A DNA stretch of 64,000 bases from Nocardioides sp. Root122 (GTDB lineage: Bacteria; Actinomycetota; Actinomycetes; Propionibacteriales; Nocardioidaceae): positions 2,024 through 66,023 of the forward strand of contig NZ_LMDE01000016.1 of the NCBI RefSeq assembly GCF_001425025.1, written 5' to 3'. Shown here in pieces: positions 1 to 10,427 of this stretch. How positions within the stretch are numbered: the first letter of the stretch is position 1; every line of letters starts with the position of its first letter. The notes under the pieces were generated by a model. That model was not told the DNA's origin. It worked only from the letters and a program-made list of their open reading frames with translations, and searched no databases. The position numbers and the translations under genes are program-made.

Positions 1-230
1 GGTTTCGAGGCTCGCTGGCGCTCGCACCTCAACCACCGAGAGGGTGACCAGGGGGCGTGGTTTCGAGGCTCGCTGGCGCTCGCACCTCAACCACCGAGAG
101 GGTGACCAAGGGGCGTGGTTTCGAGGCTCGCTGGCGCTCGCACCTCAACCACCGAGGAGGACGGGCTGGGGTCTTGTGATGGGACTTCGTCCCTCCTGGG
201 CCAACGACGCGCGGGTCGCTCCGCGAGCGG
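1..230. repeat. Tandem 58-bp intergenic repeat array plus degenerate repeat DNA
   Basis: Copies of a 58-bp unit begin at 1, 59 and 117; the third breaks off near 154. Each copy starts GGTTTCGAGGCTCGCTGGCG and runs on through CGCACCTCAACCACCGAG. Copies 1 and 2 differ by a base or two. Bases 155-230 hold more G/C-rich repeat-like DNA and no convincing gene. The same family occurs in reverse orientation at 56109-56264. The array may continue to the left of the window. I see no spacers between copies, so this is not a CRISPR array. Confidence 0.85.
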
Positions 231-659
231 CTACTCCACCCTTCCCGGCTGGTGGGTCTGCGTGACTCGAGGGGACGTCACGCCGAGGATCCGGGCGAAG
301 GTGTCCGCCAGGTTCGCGCCGTCGACGGCACCGATGCCGCGGAGCTCGAGGAAGAGCTCCGGCAGGTTCCACCCCTCGACGCTGAGCCGGCACCGCCCGG
401 CCTCCGGCTCGACGTAGACCCAGAAGTCGACGCAGTGGACGCCCGGCCACTGGTCCGCGCCGTAGCTCTCGATGATGCCGCTCTCGGGATAGCGGTCGGC
501 GAACCTCGTGGGGTCCGCCTCCCAGAGCAGGCTGACCACGGTGCGGCGGTGCTCGTCGCCGTAGCCGACCTGGTGCACGAACCCGACGTCCGCGGCTCGG
601 AACACGGGGTCGCAGGCGCCCACCACCTCGACCGCCCACGCGTGATCCGGGTCCACCAT
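231..659 (-). CDS. Conserved hypothetical protein
   Basis: A 142-residue soluble protein with no signal peptide, membrane segment or motif I recognise. It is rich in Trp, Asp and Glu, with a block around residues 60-100 (YPESGIIESYGADQWPGVH, then a DFWVYVEPEAG strand pattern) that looks like a compact alpha/beta fold. The ATG at 657-659 is preceded on the minus strand by TACGCT and a 7-base gap with no Shine-Dalgarno sequence, which fits a leaderless start. The gene lies 45 bp downstream of the dienelactone hydrolase-like gene on the same strand and ends at the edge of the repeat array. Coding is supported by codon-position bias; the function is unknown. Confidence 0.6.
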   Translation of the reverse strand: MVDPDHAWAVEVVGACDPVFRAADVGFVHQVGYGDEHRRTVVSLLWEADPTRFADRYPESGIIESYGADQWPGVHCVDFWVYVEPEAGRCRLSVEGWNLPELFLELRGIGAVDGANLADTFARILGVTSPRVTQTHQPGRVE

Positions 660-704
660 GGCGGCGAGCGTAGCTGCGTCGGTGCGCGCGGGACGCGGCC
701 TTTT

Positions 705-1502
705 TCAGTCGTGCAGGCGCTCGCCGAAGAAGTGGAGGATCGCGTCGACGGCGCGCTGGGAGCGCTGCTCGGTGACGGTCGAGTGGCCCTTGCCCTCCAG
801 CTCGACCTTGATGAAGGCGTCGCCGATGAGGGAGGTGAGGGTGTCGAAGCGGGTGCCCGGCAGGGGGTCGGAGGTGTAGCGGACGCCGAGGACGGCACAG
901 CCCGCGGCCGCGCGACGGCGTACGACGTCCGCGTCGGCGGGGGACAGGTTGAGGTCCGCGGCGCGTCCCGGGAGGCCGATGAAGGGGGCGCTCGGCTGGC
1001 ACACCACGGGCGCGACGGTGGCCTCGTCGACCATCATCGCCAGGGCGAAGCCTCCGGTGAAGCACATCCCGAGGGCTCCCACGCCCGGCCCGCCGACCTC
1101 CGCGTGCAGCGAGCGGGCGAGCGAGCGCAGCCATCCCGCGACCGGCGTCGTCTCCCCGCGGGCGAACGTGGTGAACTCGCGGCTGATGCAGAGGCGGGGG
1201 AGCACCTTCGCGACGTCGACGTTGCTGAACTCCCGCCCGGCCGGGCCGAAGAGGTGGGGGAGCAGCACCGTGTAGCCCGCCTCCACGAGCTCCTGACCGA
1301 AGCGGACCACGCCGTTGGTGAGCCCCGGCATCTCGTGGACGACGATCACCCCCGGTCCGCTGCCACGCCGCCACACGGGGTGGGTGGTCGGCGATCCGTT
1401 GACGTCGTCGGTGTGCTCGGAGCGGGTCCAGGAGTCGAGTGCGTCCACCGCCGAAGGCTCGCAGTCGCGGCGCCGGGAGGGAAGGCCGACACCCCTGTCC
1501 AT
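705..1502 (-). CDS. Dienelactone hydrolase family protein
   Basis: An alpha/beta hydrolase of 265 residues as drawn. The nucleophile is Cys147 in GMCFTGG, the arrangement of dienelactone hydrolases rather than serine esterases. Other expected residues are His56-Glu57 (VVHEMPG), Asp212 (YTSDPLPG) and His240 (GKGHSTVTEQ). The family hydrolyses lactones such as dienelactone in catechol degradation, but many members have unknown substrates and no aromatic pathway is encoded nearby. The N-terminus is uncertain: the ATG at 1502 has AGGA very close to it, while a GTG at 1448 would remove 18 residues that do not look like the family. It is transcribed away from the metalloprotease gene at 1561 from a 58-bp shared spacer. 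Confidence 0.85.
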   Translation of the reverse strand: MDRGVGLPSRRRDCEPSAVDALDSWTRSEHTDDVNGSPTTHPVWRRGSGPGVIVVHEMPGLTNGVVRFGQELVEAGYTVLLPHLFGPAGREFSNVDVAKVLPRLCISREFTTFARGETTPVAGWLRSLARSLHAEVGGPGVGALGMCFTGGFALAMMVDEATVAPVVCQPSAPFIGLPGRAADLNLSPADADVVRRRAAAGCAVLGVRYTSDPLPGTRFDTLTSLIGDAFIKVELEGKGHSTVTEQRSQRAVDAILHFFGERLHD

Positions 1503-1560
1503 TTCCTGACCGCGCGGTTAGGTTGCTGGACACCCAACCCCCGACAGACAGGTTCTCGGA

Positions 1561-2502
1561 ATGTCCCACTCCCGTCTTCTCCGCTCCCTCGTGGTGACCG
1601 GGTCGATGGCGCTCGCCGCCACGACGCTCTCGGCCACGGCCGCTGTCCCCGCCACCGCCCTCGCGCCGTCCCCGCAGGTCGCGGCGTGTGCCAACGACCA
1701 CGGGGGCGCCGCACCGGCCCGCGTCAGGGAGGGCTCCAAGAAGCTCGAGCCGAACCTGTTCCAGGGCACCGGCGACCAGTACGCCAGCCTGGCCGACGCC
1801 AGCACCCTCGCCGCCGCCTCGGTGAGCATCCCGACGTACTTCCACGTCATCACGCCCACGTCGGCCACCCAGGCCGACCGCGACCGGCTCGCCAGCCTCG
1901 TGCAGGCGCAGGTCGGCGTGCTCAACGAGGCGTACGCCGGTCGCAGTGGCGCACAGGCGTCCTCGGCCACGCCGTTCTCGTTCAGCCTGCAGAACATCGA
2001 CTACTTCGCCAACGACACGTGGTCGACCGTCACCCCGGGCAACGTCGAGAAGCAGATGAAGGCCGCGACCCGCGTCGGCGGCAAGAACGTCCTCAACGTG
2101 TGGACCGCGAACATCGGCGACGGCCTGCTGGGCTGGGCGACGTTCCCGACCAAGAAGCTCAGCAGCAACGACGGCGTCGTGATCCTCGACGAGTCGATGC
2201 CGGGCGGCACCGCCGGCAAGTACGCCTTCGGTGACACCCTGACCCACGAGGTCGGCCACTGGCTCGCGCTCTACCACACGTTCCAGGGCGGCTGCCGGGG
2301 CCAGGGTGACCAGGTCGCGGACACCCCGGCCGAGGCGACCGCGCAGTTCGACTGCCCGACCGGCGCCGACACCTGCACCGCGCCGGGTCTCGACCCGATC
2401 CACAACTACATGGACTACACGCAGGACAGCTGCATGTACCAGTTCACCGCCGGCCAGGTCGCGCGCATGAGCGACGCCTGGCAGCAGTACCGCGCGAGCT
2501 GA
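1561..2502 (+). CDS. Secreted zinc metalloprotease, M43 (pappalysin/cytophagalysin) type
   Basis: A 313-residue precursor with a signal peptide: basic start, hydrophobic stretch at residues 9-30 and Ala-rich cleavage region near 33-42. The zinc site is HEVGHWLALYH at residues 229-239 (HExxHxxGxxH form with Ala-Leu in place of Gly). The Met-turn is NYMDY at 282-286, followed by the cysteine-containing stretch SCMYQF typical of M43 peptidases. Several cysteines (245, 265, 272, 291) probably form disulfides outside the cell. It presumably degrades extracellular protein. A TAGGTT hexamer lies about 35 bp upstream of the ATG. A second secreted HExxH protein is encoded at 11248. Confidence 0.87.
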   Translation: MSHSRLLRSLVVTGSMALAATTLSATAAVPATALAPSPQVAACANDHGGAAPARVREGSKKLEPNLFQGTGDQYASLADASTLAAASVSIPTYFHVITPTSATQADRDRLASLVQAQVGVLNEAYAGRSGAQASSATPFSFSLQNIDYFANDTWSTVTPGNVEKQMKAATRVGGKNVLNVWTANIGDGLLGWATFPTKKLSSNDGVVILDESMPGGTAGKYAFGDTLTHEVGHWLALYHTFQGGCRGQGDQVADTPAEATAQFDCPTGADTCTAPGLDPIHNYMDYTQDSCMYQFTAGQVARMSDAWQQYRAS

Positions 2503-2521
2503 CGCCCGCGACCCAGCCGGG

Positions 2522-3160
2522 CTAGAAGGTGTAGCCGAAGGCGTCGAGGTCTGCTGCGTAGACCTCGGCGACCTTCGCGCGGGTGGCGTCGGTGTAGTAG
2601 TCGCGATAGCTGCCGTGGGGTGACTTGTTGCGGTGCGGGACGTGCGTCGGCTCGCCGCCGAGTCGCCGCTCGACCGTCTGGAGGTCCTCCGCGAAGGTCT
2701 CGGTGCGCCCCACGAAGTCGACCTCCCGGCCGGGTGCGCGCAGGTAGTGCACCTGCGGTCGTCCCACCCGCGGCAGCTCCTCGGTGCCGCGCAGCACGAA
2801 CTCCTCGAAACCCGAGTATGCCGCCGCCGCCCGCCACATGTCGTTGCCGCGCATCCTGTCGCCGTCCTGCGGCTTGCCGCTGGCCGGCCCGTGCGCGAGG
2901 TCCCAGTCGTGGATCATCGACCACCACGAGACCATCCGCGCCCAGGGGTTGCGGACGAACGCGAAGGACCAGTAGTCGGCCGTCTGCGGCTCCGCGCGCA
3001 GGATCCGCTCGTAGGGCGCGTGCCGGCCCAGGGGCGGCTTCACGCCCGGCGTCTTGCTGCGCGCGTCGGGGCAGCAGCGCTCGAAGGCGACCCCCACGGA
3101 GACCCCGCCCGTCTTGGGCACGTGCACGAACAGCGCGCGCTTGGAGTCGGAGATCAGCAC
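2522..3160 (-). CDS. Sulfotransferase family 2 protein (paralogue A)
   Basis: About 212 residues when started at the GTG at 3158-3160. The N-terminal LFVHVPKTGGVS segment (residues 10-21) is the 5'-phosphosulfate loop of PAPS-dependent sulfotransferases, and FVRNPWARMVSW (near residues 70-81) is the 3'-phosphate site. The start was chosen because the paralogue at 3896 starts with the same LISDS sequence, and because TAGCCT sits 7-8 bases before the GTG, a leaderless arrangement; a longer frame to 3397 would overlap the divergent gene at 3234. The family sulfates carbohydrates or other small acceptors; the acceptor cannot be read from sequence. Confidence 0.85.
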   Translation of the reverse strand: MLISDSKRALFVHVPKTGGVSVGVAFERCCPDARSKTPGVKPPLGRHAPYERILRAEPQTADYWSFAFVRNPWARMVSWWSMIHDWDLAHGPASGKPQDGDRMRGNDMWRAAAAYSGFEEFVLRGTEELPRVGRPQVHYLRAPGREVDFVGRTETFAEDLQTVERRLGGEPTHVPHRNKSPHGSYRDYYTDATRAKVAEVYAADLDAFGYTF

Positions 3161-3233
3161 GGGCGCGAGGCTAGCCCACGCACGGGTGGCAGGCGCCACC
3201 GACCGCGGAGCCCGATGGGGGATGATCGGGCCC

Positions 3234-3902
3234 GTGATGACGTTCCTCGGCCGGGGTCCCGGCCGCGACTTCGTGCTGCTCGCCCTGCCGAAGACCGCGA
3301 GCACGTCGCTGGAGCGCACCCTGTCGCCGTACGCCACCGAGGTGGTGGGCTCGCCGCCCGGCCAGAAGCACCTGCCCGCGCGCGGCTTCGTCCACACCAG
3401 GGCGCACGACCTGGCCGCGCAGGGGCACCCGCGCGAGTCCTACGAGCTGGTCACGATGTTCCGCGAGCCGATCGCCTGGCTGGAGTCGTGGTGGCGCTAC
3501 CGCGCCCGCGACGACGCCCGGCAGTCGACCGCGGACCTGACCTTCGAGCAGTTCGCCCGCCTCTACCTCGCGGGCGACGACGGCGCGCCCGTCCCGAAGG
3601 GCCGACCGGCGAGGTTCATCCACGCGCAGGGGGCGGTGGCCGTCGACCGGGTCTTCAGCGTCGAGCGCCCCGACGTGTGGTCGGCGTGGTTCAGCGAGCG
3701 GCTCGGGGTGCCGCTGGAGTTCGAGCGGCGCAACGCCTCCACCGCCGAGCGTGGCGAGCTCGCCGACGACACCCGGGCAGCACTGGTCGCGCACTTCGCC
3801 CCGGAGTACGACGTGTGGCGACGGCTCGCCGACTCCGGCGAGTGGTCGGGCGCCCGCGGGACGGTGCTGGCCGAGCCGGTCGAGCAGGGGCCGGGTCAGT
3901 AG
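3234..3902 (+). CDS. Sulfotransferase-like protein (divergent member)
   Basis: About 222 residues. LLALPKTASTSLERTL near the N-terminus matches a PAPS 5'-phosphosulfate loop, and TMFREPIAWLESWWRY matches the 3'-phosphate binding segment, but the rest differs from the two flanking sulfotransferases. The start is GTG at 3234 or ATG at 3237; GATGAT lies 7 bases before the GTG and no Shine-Dalgarno sequence is visible. It points opposite to its neighbours: it diverges from 2522-3160 and its 3' end overlaps the gene at 3896 by 7 bp. Acceptor substrate unknown. Confidence 0.8.
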   Translation: MMTFLGRGPGRDFVLLALPKTASTSLERTLSPYATEVVGSPPGQKHLPARGFVHTRAHDLAAQGHPRESYELVTMFREPIAWLESWWRYRARDDARQSTADLTFEQFARLYLAGDDGAPVPKGRPARFIHAQGAVAVDRVFSVERPDVWSAWFSERLGVPLEFERRNASTAERGELADDTRAALVAHFAPEYDVWRRLADSGEWSGARGTVLAEPVEQGPGQ

Positions 3903-4537
3903 GTGTAGCCGAAGAGGTCGATGTCCTCGGCGTAGACCTCCGCGACCCGCTTGCGGGTCTCGTCGGTGTAGTAGTCGTGGTAGGTCCCGTGCTTGGACTT
4001 GTTCTTGTGCACAGGCGTCGTCGGCTCGAGCCCGAGGTGGACCTGGACCTTCTGCAGGTCGGCGACGAAGCTCTCGGTGCGACCGATGAAGTCGACCTCG
4101 CGGTCGTGCTTGGGCGCGCGCAGGTAGCGGATCTGGGGCACGCCCACCCGGGGCAGCTCCTCGGTGCCGCGCATGACGAACTCCTCGAAGCCGGAGTAGG
4201 CCGCTGCCGCGCGCCACATCTCGTTGCCGTCGCGCATCGAGCCGTGCTTGACGTCCTGCGGCTTGCCGCTGCGCGGGCCGTGCCGTCGGTCCCAGGCGGC
4301 GATCATCGAGTACCAGGACACCATCCGCGCCCAGGGGTTACGGACGAAGCCGAAGGTCCAGTAGTCGACGACCTGCGGCTCGTGCTTGATGATCTTGCCG
4401 AGGGTGGCGTGCCGACCGATCGGGACGCGGGCCTTGCGTGCATCGGGACAGGCCTCCTTGACCGTCTCCTCGACCGAGACGCCGCCCGTCTTGGGGACGT
4501 GGACGAAGAGGACCTTCCGGGAGTCGCTGATCAGCAC
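3896..4537 (-). CDS. Sulfotransferase family 2 protein (paralogue B)
   Basis: A 213-residue protein closely similar to the product of 2522-3160 along its whole length: LFVHVPKTGGVSVEE at the N-terminus, FVRNPWARMVSWYSMI in the middle, the shared block WRAAAAYSGFEEFV, and a common ending in DxFGYTY/F. The start is GTG at 4535-4537 with TAGCCT 6 bases upstream, the same leaderless layout as its paralogue. The two probably arose by tandem duplication with the opposite-strand gene between them. It likely transfers sulfate from PAPS to an unknown acceptor; no PAPS synthesis genes are in the window. Confidence 0.86.
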   Translation of the reverse strand: MLISDSRKVLFVHVPKTGGVSVEETVKEACPDARKARVPIGRHATLGKIIKHEPQVVDYWTFGFVRNPWARMVSWYSMIAAWDRRHGPRSGKPQDVKHGSMRDGNEMWRAAAAYSGFEEFVMRGTEELPRVGVPQIRYLRAPKHDREVDFIGRTESFVADLQKVQVHLGLEPTTPVHKNKSKHGTYHDYYTDETRKRVAEVYAEDIDLFGYTY

Positions 4538-4565
4538 GCGCCGAGGCTATCCCACCCCGGGAGGC

Positions 4566-5246
4566 TCACCGCTCCAGCGGCCAGCCGCGCTGGGCCCACC
4601 CGCCGGTGCCGCCGGCGACGTTGATGGCCGGGACCCCCTGGGCGCGCAGGTGGTCGACCACCTGGCGGCTGCGTCCGCCGGACTGGCAGATCACGAAGAC
4701 CGGCTGGTCCTGCGGCATCTCGGCGACCCGGCCGGGCACGTCGTTCATCGGGATGTGCACCGCGCCCGGGACGCGTCCGCCGGCCACCTCGTCGGCCTCG
4801 CGGACGTCGACGACGTACGCGCCCTGGCTGTGCGCGGCGGCGAAGTCGTCGAGGCCCACCTCGTCCTGCGGGCCGTTGGCGGCGGCCTCCTGCGCGGCCT
4901 GCATCTCCTGGCGCACGGCGTCCATGTCGAGCCCGCGCGCCTGCGCGATCACCCCGGACAGGGCCTGGGGCGGCAGGGCGCCGGCCTGGTTGAAGAGCAG
5001 CACGCCGTCGCGGAACAGCATCAGCGTCGGGATCGAGGTGATCGCCGCCATCTGGCTGAGCTGCTGCTCGGCCTCGGTGTCGACCTTGCCGAAGACGATG
5101 TCGGGGTGCTCCTCCGACGCCTTCTCGAAGATGGGCGCGAACTGACGGCACGGCCCGCACCACGCGGCCCAGAAGTCGACCAGGACGATGCCCTCGCCGC
5201 TCACGGTCTGCTCGAAGTCGGCCAGGGTCAGCTCACGCGTGCTCAT
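4566..5246 (-). CDS. Thioredoxin-rhodanese fusion protein
   Basis: Two domains in 226 residues. Residues 1-105 are a thioredoxin with WCGPC at 29-33 (redox cysteines 30 and 33) and the cis-proline SIPT near 71-74. After an Ala/Gln-rich linker, residues 130-226 are a rhodanese with the active loop CQSGGRS at 187-193 (Cys187). The fusion suggests persulfide transfer or reduction: the rhodanese cysteine takes sulfane sulfur and the adjacent thioredoxin could release it. GGAGAC precedes the ATG. The MBL-fold gene upstream (5271) is separated by only 24 bp, so the two may be cotranscribed. Cytosolic, as no signal peptide is present. Confidence 0.9.
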   Translation of the reverse strand: MSTRELTLADFEQTVSGEGIVLVDFWAAWCGPCRQFAPIFEKASEEHPDIVFGKVDTEAEQQLSQMAAITSIPTLMLFRDGVLLFNQAGALPPQALSGVIAQARGLDMDAVRQEMQAAQEAAANGPQDEVGLDDFAAAHSQGAYVVDVREADEVAGGRVPGAVHIPMNDVPGRVAEMPQDQPVFVICQSGGRSRQVVDHLRAQGVPAINVAGGTGGWAQRGWPLER

Positions 5247-5270
5247 GTCTCCAGCCTGCCACGGAAACGC

Positions 5271-5960
5271 TCACCAGCCCCGCTCGCGCCACTCCGCCAG
5301 GTGCGGGCGCTGGTCGCCCAGCACGCCGTCGTCGCCGTGCCCGGGGTAGAACCACGTCTCGTCCGGGAGCCGGTCGAAGATCCTGGTCTCCACGTCGCCG
5401 ATCAGCTGGGTGAAGGCCTCGGCGTCGCCGAAGGTCGCCCCGACCCCGCCGGGGAACAGGCAGTCCCCGGTGAAGAGGTGCGGGGTGGGCGCGACCTCCG
5501 CGTCGTCGAGCAGGAGGCAGATCGAACCGGGGGTGTGCCCCGCGACCGGGATGACGATCAGGTCGCAGGTGCCGACGGCGACCTTGTCGCCCTCACCGAC
5601 CCGGCGCTCGACCGGCACGCCCGTCTGCTCCTCGATCGCGTCGGCATCGGGGATGCCGGCGACCACGGTCGCGCCGGGGTGGGCGGCCTTGACTGCCGCG
5701 AGCGCGCGGTGGTGGTCCCAGTGCTGGTGCGTCGTCACGATCGACGTGAGCGAGCGGTCGCCGATGATCTCGAGAAGCCGCGACGGCTCGGCGGCGGCGT
5801 CGACCAGGACGACCTCGTCCGTCTCCGAGCAGTGCAGCAGGTAGCAGTTGTTGGACATCTGCTCGTCGACCGCGACCTTGGTCAGCGTCAGGCAGCCCAG
5901 GGTGCGGACGTCGGGATCCCCGCCGGGGGACACCGAGCCGGTGTAGGTCTCGTTCACCAT
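5271..5960 (-). CDS. MBL-fold metallo-hydrolase (glyoxalase II-like)
   Basis: 229 residues with the metallo-beta-lactamase metal motif THQHWDHH (HxHxDH at 78-83), a second His in AGHTPGS, Asp in FTGDCLFPGG and the final His in YPGHGDD. This set is typical of hydroxyacylglutathione hydrolase-like and persulfide dioxygenase-like enzymes. Next to a mycothiol-dependent enzyme and a thioredoxin-rhodanese protein, a thioester hydrolase or persulfide role on mycothiol adducts is reasonable but unproven. The ATG at 5958-5960 overlaps the end of the upstream gene by 7 bp, which argues for translational coupling. Confidence 0.87.
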   Translation of the reverse strand: MVNETYTGSVSPGGDPDVRTLGCLTLTKVAVDEQMSNNCYLLHCSETDEVVLVDAAAEPSRLLEIIGDRSLTSIVTTHQHWDHHRALAAVKAAHPGATVVAGIPDADAIEEQTGVPVERRVGEGDKVAVGTCDLIVIPVAGHTPGSICLLLDDAEVAPTPHLFTGDCLFPGGVGATFGDAEAFTQLIGDVETRIFDRLPDETWFYPGHGDDGVLGDQRPHLAEWRERGW

Positions 5961-6667
5961 GCCTCCATCTCCGGCAGCGTGCCGGTGTCGGACGTCAGGC
6001 CCTCGCCGGAGCCGCGGCCGGTGAGCCACCAGCCGAGCGCGGCCGCCGTACCGGTGACGACGGGACCGCCGTCACCCTCGCCGTAGCGCCAGCTGCCGTC
6101 GAGGTCGGTCGGGCGGACCGTGAACGGCTCGGCGGTCGCGACCTTGGTCAGCGACTCCAGCAGCACCGCGCAGAAGTCCTCGTCCCAGTCGGCCGCCGCG
6201 TAGCCGGCGTCGAGGTCGGCGTGGTGGATCTCCACCTCACGAAGGCGCATCAGGGGCACGTTGACCAGCGCGATGGACCGGCCGCCGGGCGTGCGGTCGA
6301 ACCGGCCGTCCCAGTCACCGTCCGCCATCGCCTCGAGCGCCTCGTTGAACGCGCCCGTCGAGGCGAGGAAGCGCTCGCGGAGCTCGGTCGGCTCGACGGC
6401 AGCGAGGTCGTCGATGTCGCCGTTGCGGGCCTCCTGCGAGGCGTACATCGTCCGGGTCTCGCCGAGGTGCGCCCCGTGGAGCACGCCGCCGAGGCCCTCG
6501 GCGTTGAGGGTCAGGTGGGCGATCACGTGCGCGCGGGTCCAGCCGGGCAGCAGGGAGGGCTCGGCGTACGCCTCGTCCGGGAGCCCGTCGACGGTGCGGA
6601 CCAGCTCGCGGTCGGCCCGCGCGATCAGGTCGGGGGAGAGGGTAGTGAGGTCGGTCACGCAGGACAT
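5954..6667 (-). CDS. Maleylpyruvate isomerase family mycothiol-dependent enzyme
   Basis: 237 residues of the DinB/MDMPI fold. The N-terminal four-helix metal-binding domain shows GWTRAHVIAHL (His47, His51) and REVEIHHADL, which supply the Glu and His ligands of the divalent metal. The family includes mycothiol-dependent maleylpyruvate isomerase and many mycothiol S-transferases of unknown substrate. GAGGTGG lies 5 bases before the ATG at 6667. It heads the run 6667-4566 with the MBL hydrolase and the thioredoxin-rhodanese fusion, which together look like a small thiol or electrophile detoxification operon. It diverges from uvrA. Confidence 0.88.
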   Translation of the reverse strand: MSCVTDLTTLSPDLIARADRELVRTVDGLPDEAYAEPSLLPGWTRAHVIAHLTLNAEGLGGVLHGAHLGETRTMYASQEARNGDIDDLAAVEPTELRERFLASTGAFNEALEAMADGDWDGRFDRTPGGRSIALVNVPLMRLREVEIHHADLDAGYAAADWDEDFCAVLLESLTKVATAEPFTVRPTDLDGSWRYGEGDGGPVVTGTAAALGWWLTGRGSGEGLTSDTGTLPEMEAW

Positions 6668-6822
6668 CGTGCCACCTCGCCGGGGCCCACCCGGGTGGGT
6701 GACGGATGGGTCCGTTGTCGGTGGTGGGTCCTAGGGTGGTAGAGCGTGTCGGTTTGACCCCGGCACTCCGTGGAGACGAACATGTGTTCGACTCCGTCAT
6801 GCTCCCACCACCGAGGACCACT
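6668..6822. promoter_or_regulatory. Divergent promoter region of the mycothiol-enzyme gene and uvrA
   Basis: A 155-bp spacer between divergent genes. It contains TAGGGT at 6732-6737, TTGACC at 6754-6759 (a good -35 candidate), the LexA box at 6777-6790, and the uvrA Shine-Dalgarno GAGGA at 6813-6817. With TTGACC as -35, the -10 position falls on the LexA box, the classical arrangement for SOS repression. Confidence 0.65.
6777..6790. promoter_or_regulatory. LexA (SOS) box upstream of uvrA
   Basis: CGAACATGTGTTCG is a perfect 14-bp palindrome of the CGAAC-N4-GTTCG form that LexA binds in actinobacteria and Bacillus. It lies 32 bp before the uvrA GTG and overlaps the probable -10 region. It predicts DNA-damage induction of uvrA. 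I see no comparable site before uvrC. Confidence 0.88.
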
Positions 6823-9870
<3,048 letters not shown>

Positions 9871-9910
9871 TCACAGCGTCCTCTCAGGACGGCTGGCTAC
9901 TCTCCGGGCC

Positions 9911-10351
9911 ATGACTGCGATCAACAGACGTCGTGCCCTGACCGGTTCCGCCGCGATCGCGGTGGGCGTGCCGGTCCTCGCCGCGTGCGGGTCCGACACC
10001 TCCACGGCCGTGGACTCGTCGGGGAGCGCCGACTCGGGCTCGGGCTCGAGCGGCGGCGCCGGCGGCGAGGCGCTCGCCTCCGCAGCCGACGTGCCAGTCG
10101 GCGGCTGCTTCGTGGTCTCGGGAGCCAAGGTGGTCCTGACGCAGCCGACCGAGGGCGACTTCAAGGCGTTCACGGCGGTCTGCACCCACCAGGGATGCCT
10201 GGTCGAGTCGAGCACGGAGGGCGACATCCCGTGCCCGTGCCACAGCAGCAAGTTCTCGCTGGACGACGGCTCGCCGATCTCCGGGCCGGCGTCCGCGCCG
10301 CTGGAGGCCGTCGAGATCAGGGTCTCGGGTGACTCGATCACCCTGGCCTGA
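9911..10351 (+). CDS. Rieske (2Fe-2S) lipoprotein with twin-arginine signal
   Basis: 146 residues. The N-terminus NRRRALTGSAA with a hydrophobic stretch and the lipobox LAAC predicts Tat export and lipid attachment. A Ser/Gly-rich linker (residues 35-60) leads to a small Rieske domain with CTHQGC and CPCHSSKF, supplying the two Cys and two His ligands of the cluster. Such proteins act in electron transfer outside the membrane; the partner is unknown, though ccdA follows and handles extracytoplasmic thiols. TACTCT ends 7 bases before the ATG with no Shine-Dalgarno sequence, indicating a leaderless mRNA. Confidence 0.9.
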   Translation: MTAINRRRALTGSAAIAVGVPVLAACGSDTSTAVDSSGSADSGSGSSGGAGGEALASAADVPVGGCFVVSGAKVVLTQPTEGDFKAFTAVCTHQGCLVESSTEGDIPCPCHSSKFSLDDGSPISGPASAPLEAVEIRVSGDSITLA

Positions 10352-10427
10352 GGCTCGGTCCCACTTCGGCGTCGAGGCGCCCGGCCGACTACGATCGGGG
10401 AGGTAGCACGACCAGCAGGAGGATGAC

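Noticed and set aside
1..155. Possible CRISPR array at the left edge
   Set aside because: Units are contiguous and near-identical across their full 58 bp; there are no unique spacers and no cas genes.
145..2403. 752-codon minus-strand open frame
   Set aside because: Crosses several genes on both strands and the repeat array; composition only.
3161..3397. Longer N-terminus for the sulfotransferase at 2522
   Set aside because: The extra 79 residues do not match the paralogue, which starts at the same LISDS point, and they would overlap the divergent sulfotransferase gene.
6706..6822. Earlier start for uvrA
   Set aside because: Would put the LexA box and the promoter inside the coding region; GTG at 6823 has a good ribosome site and matches family N-termini.
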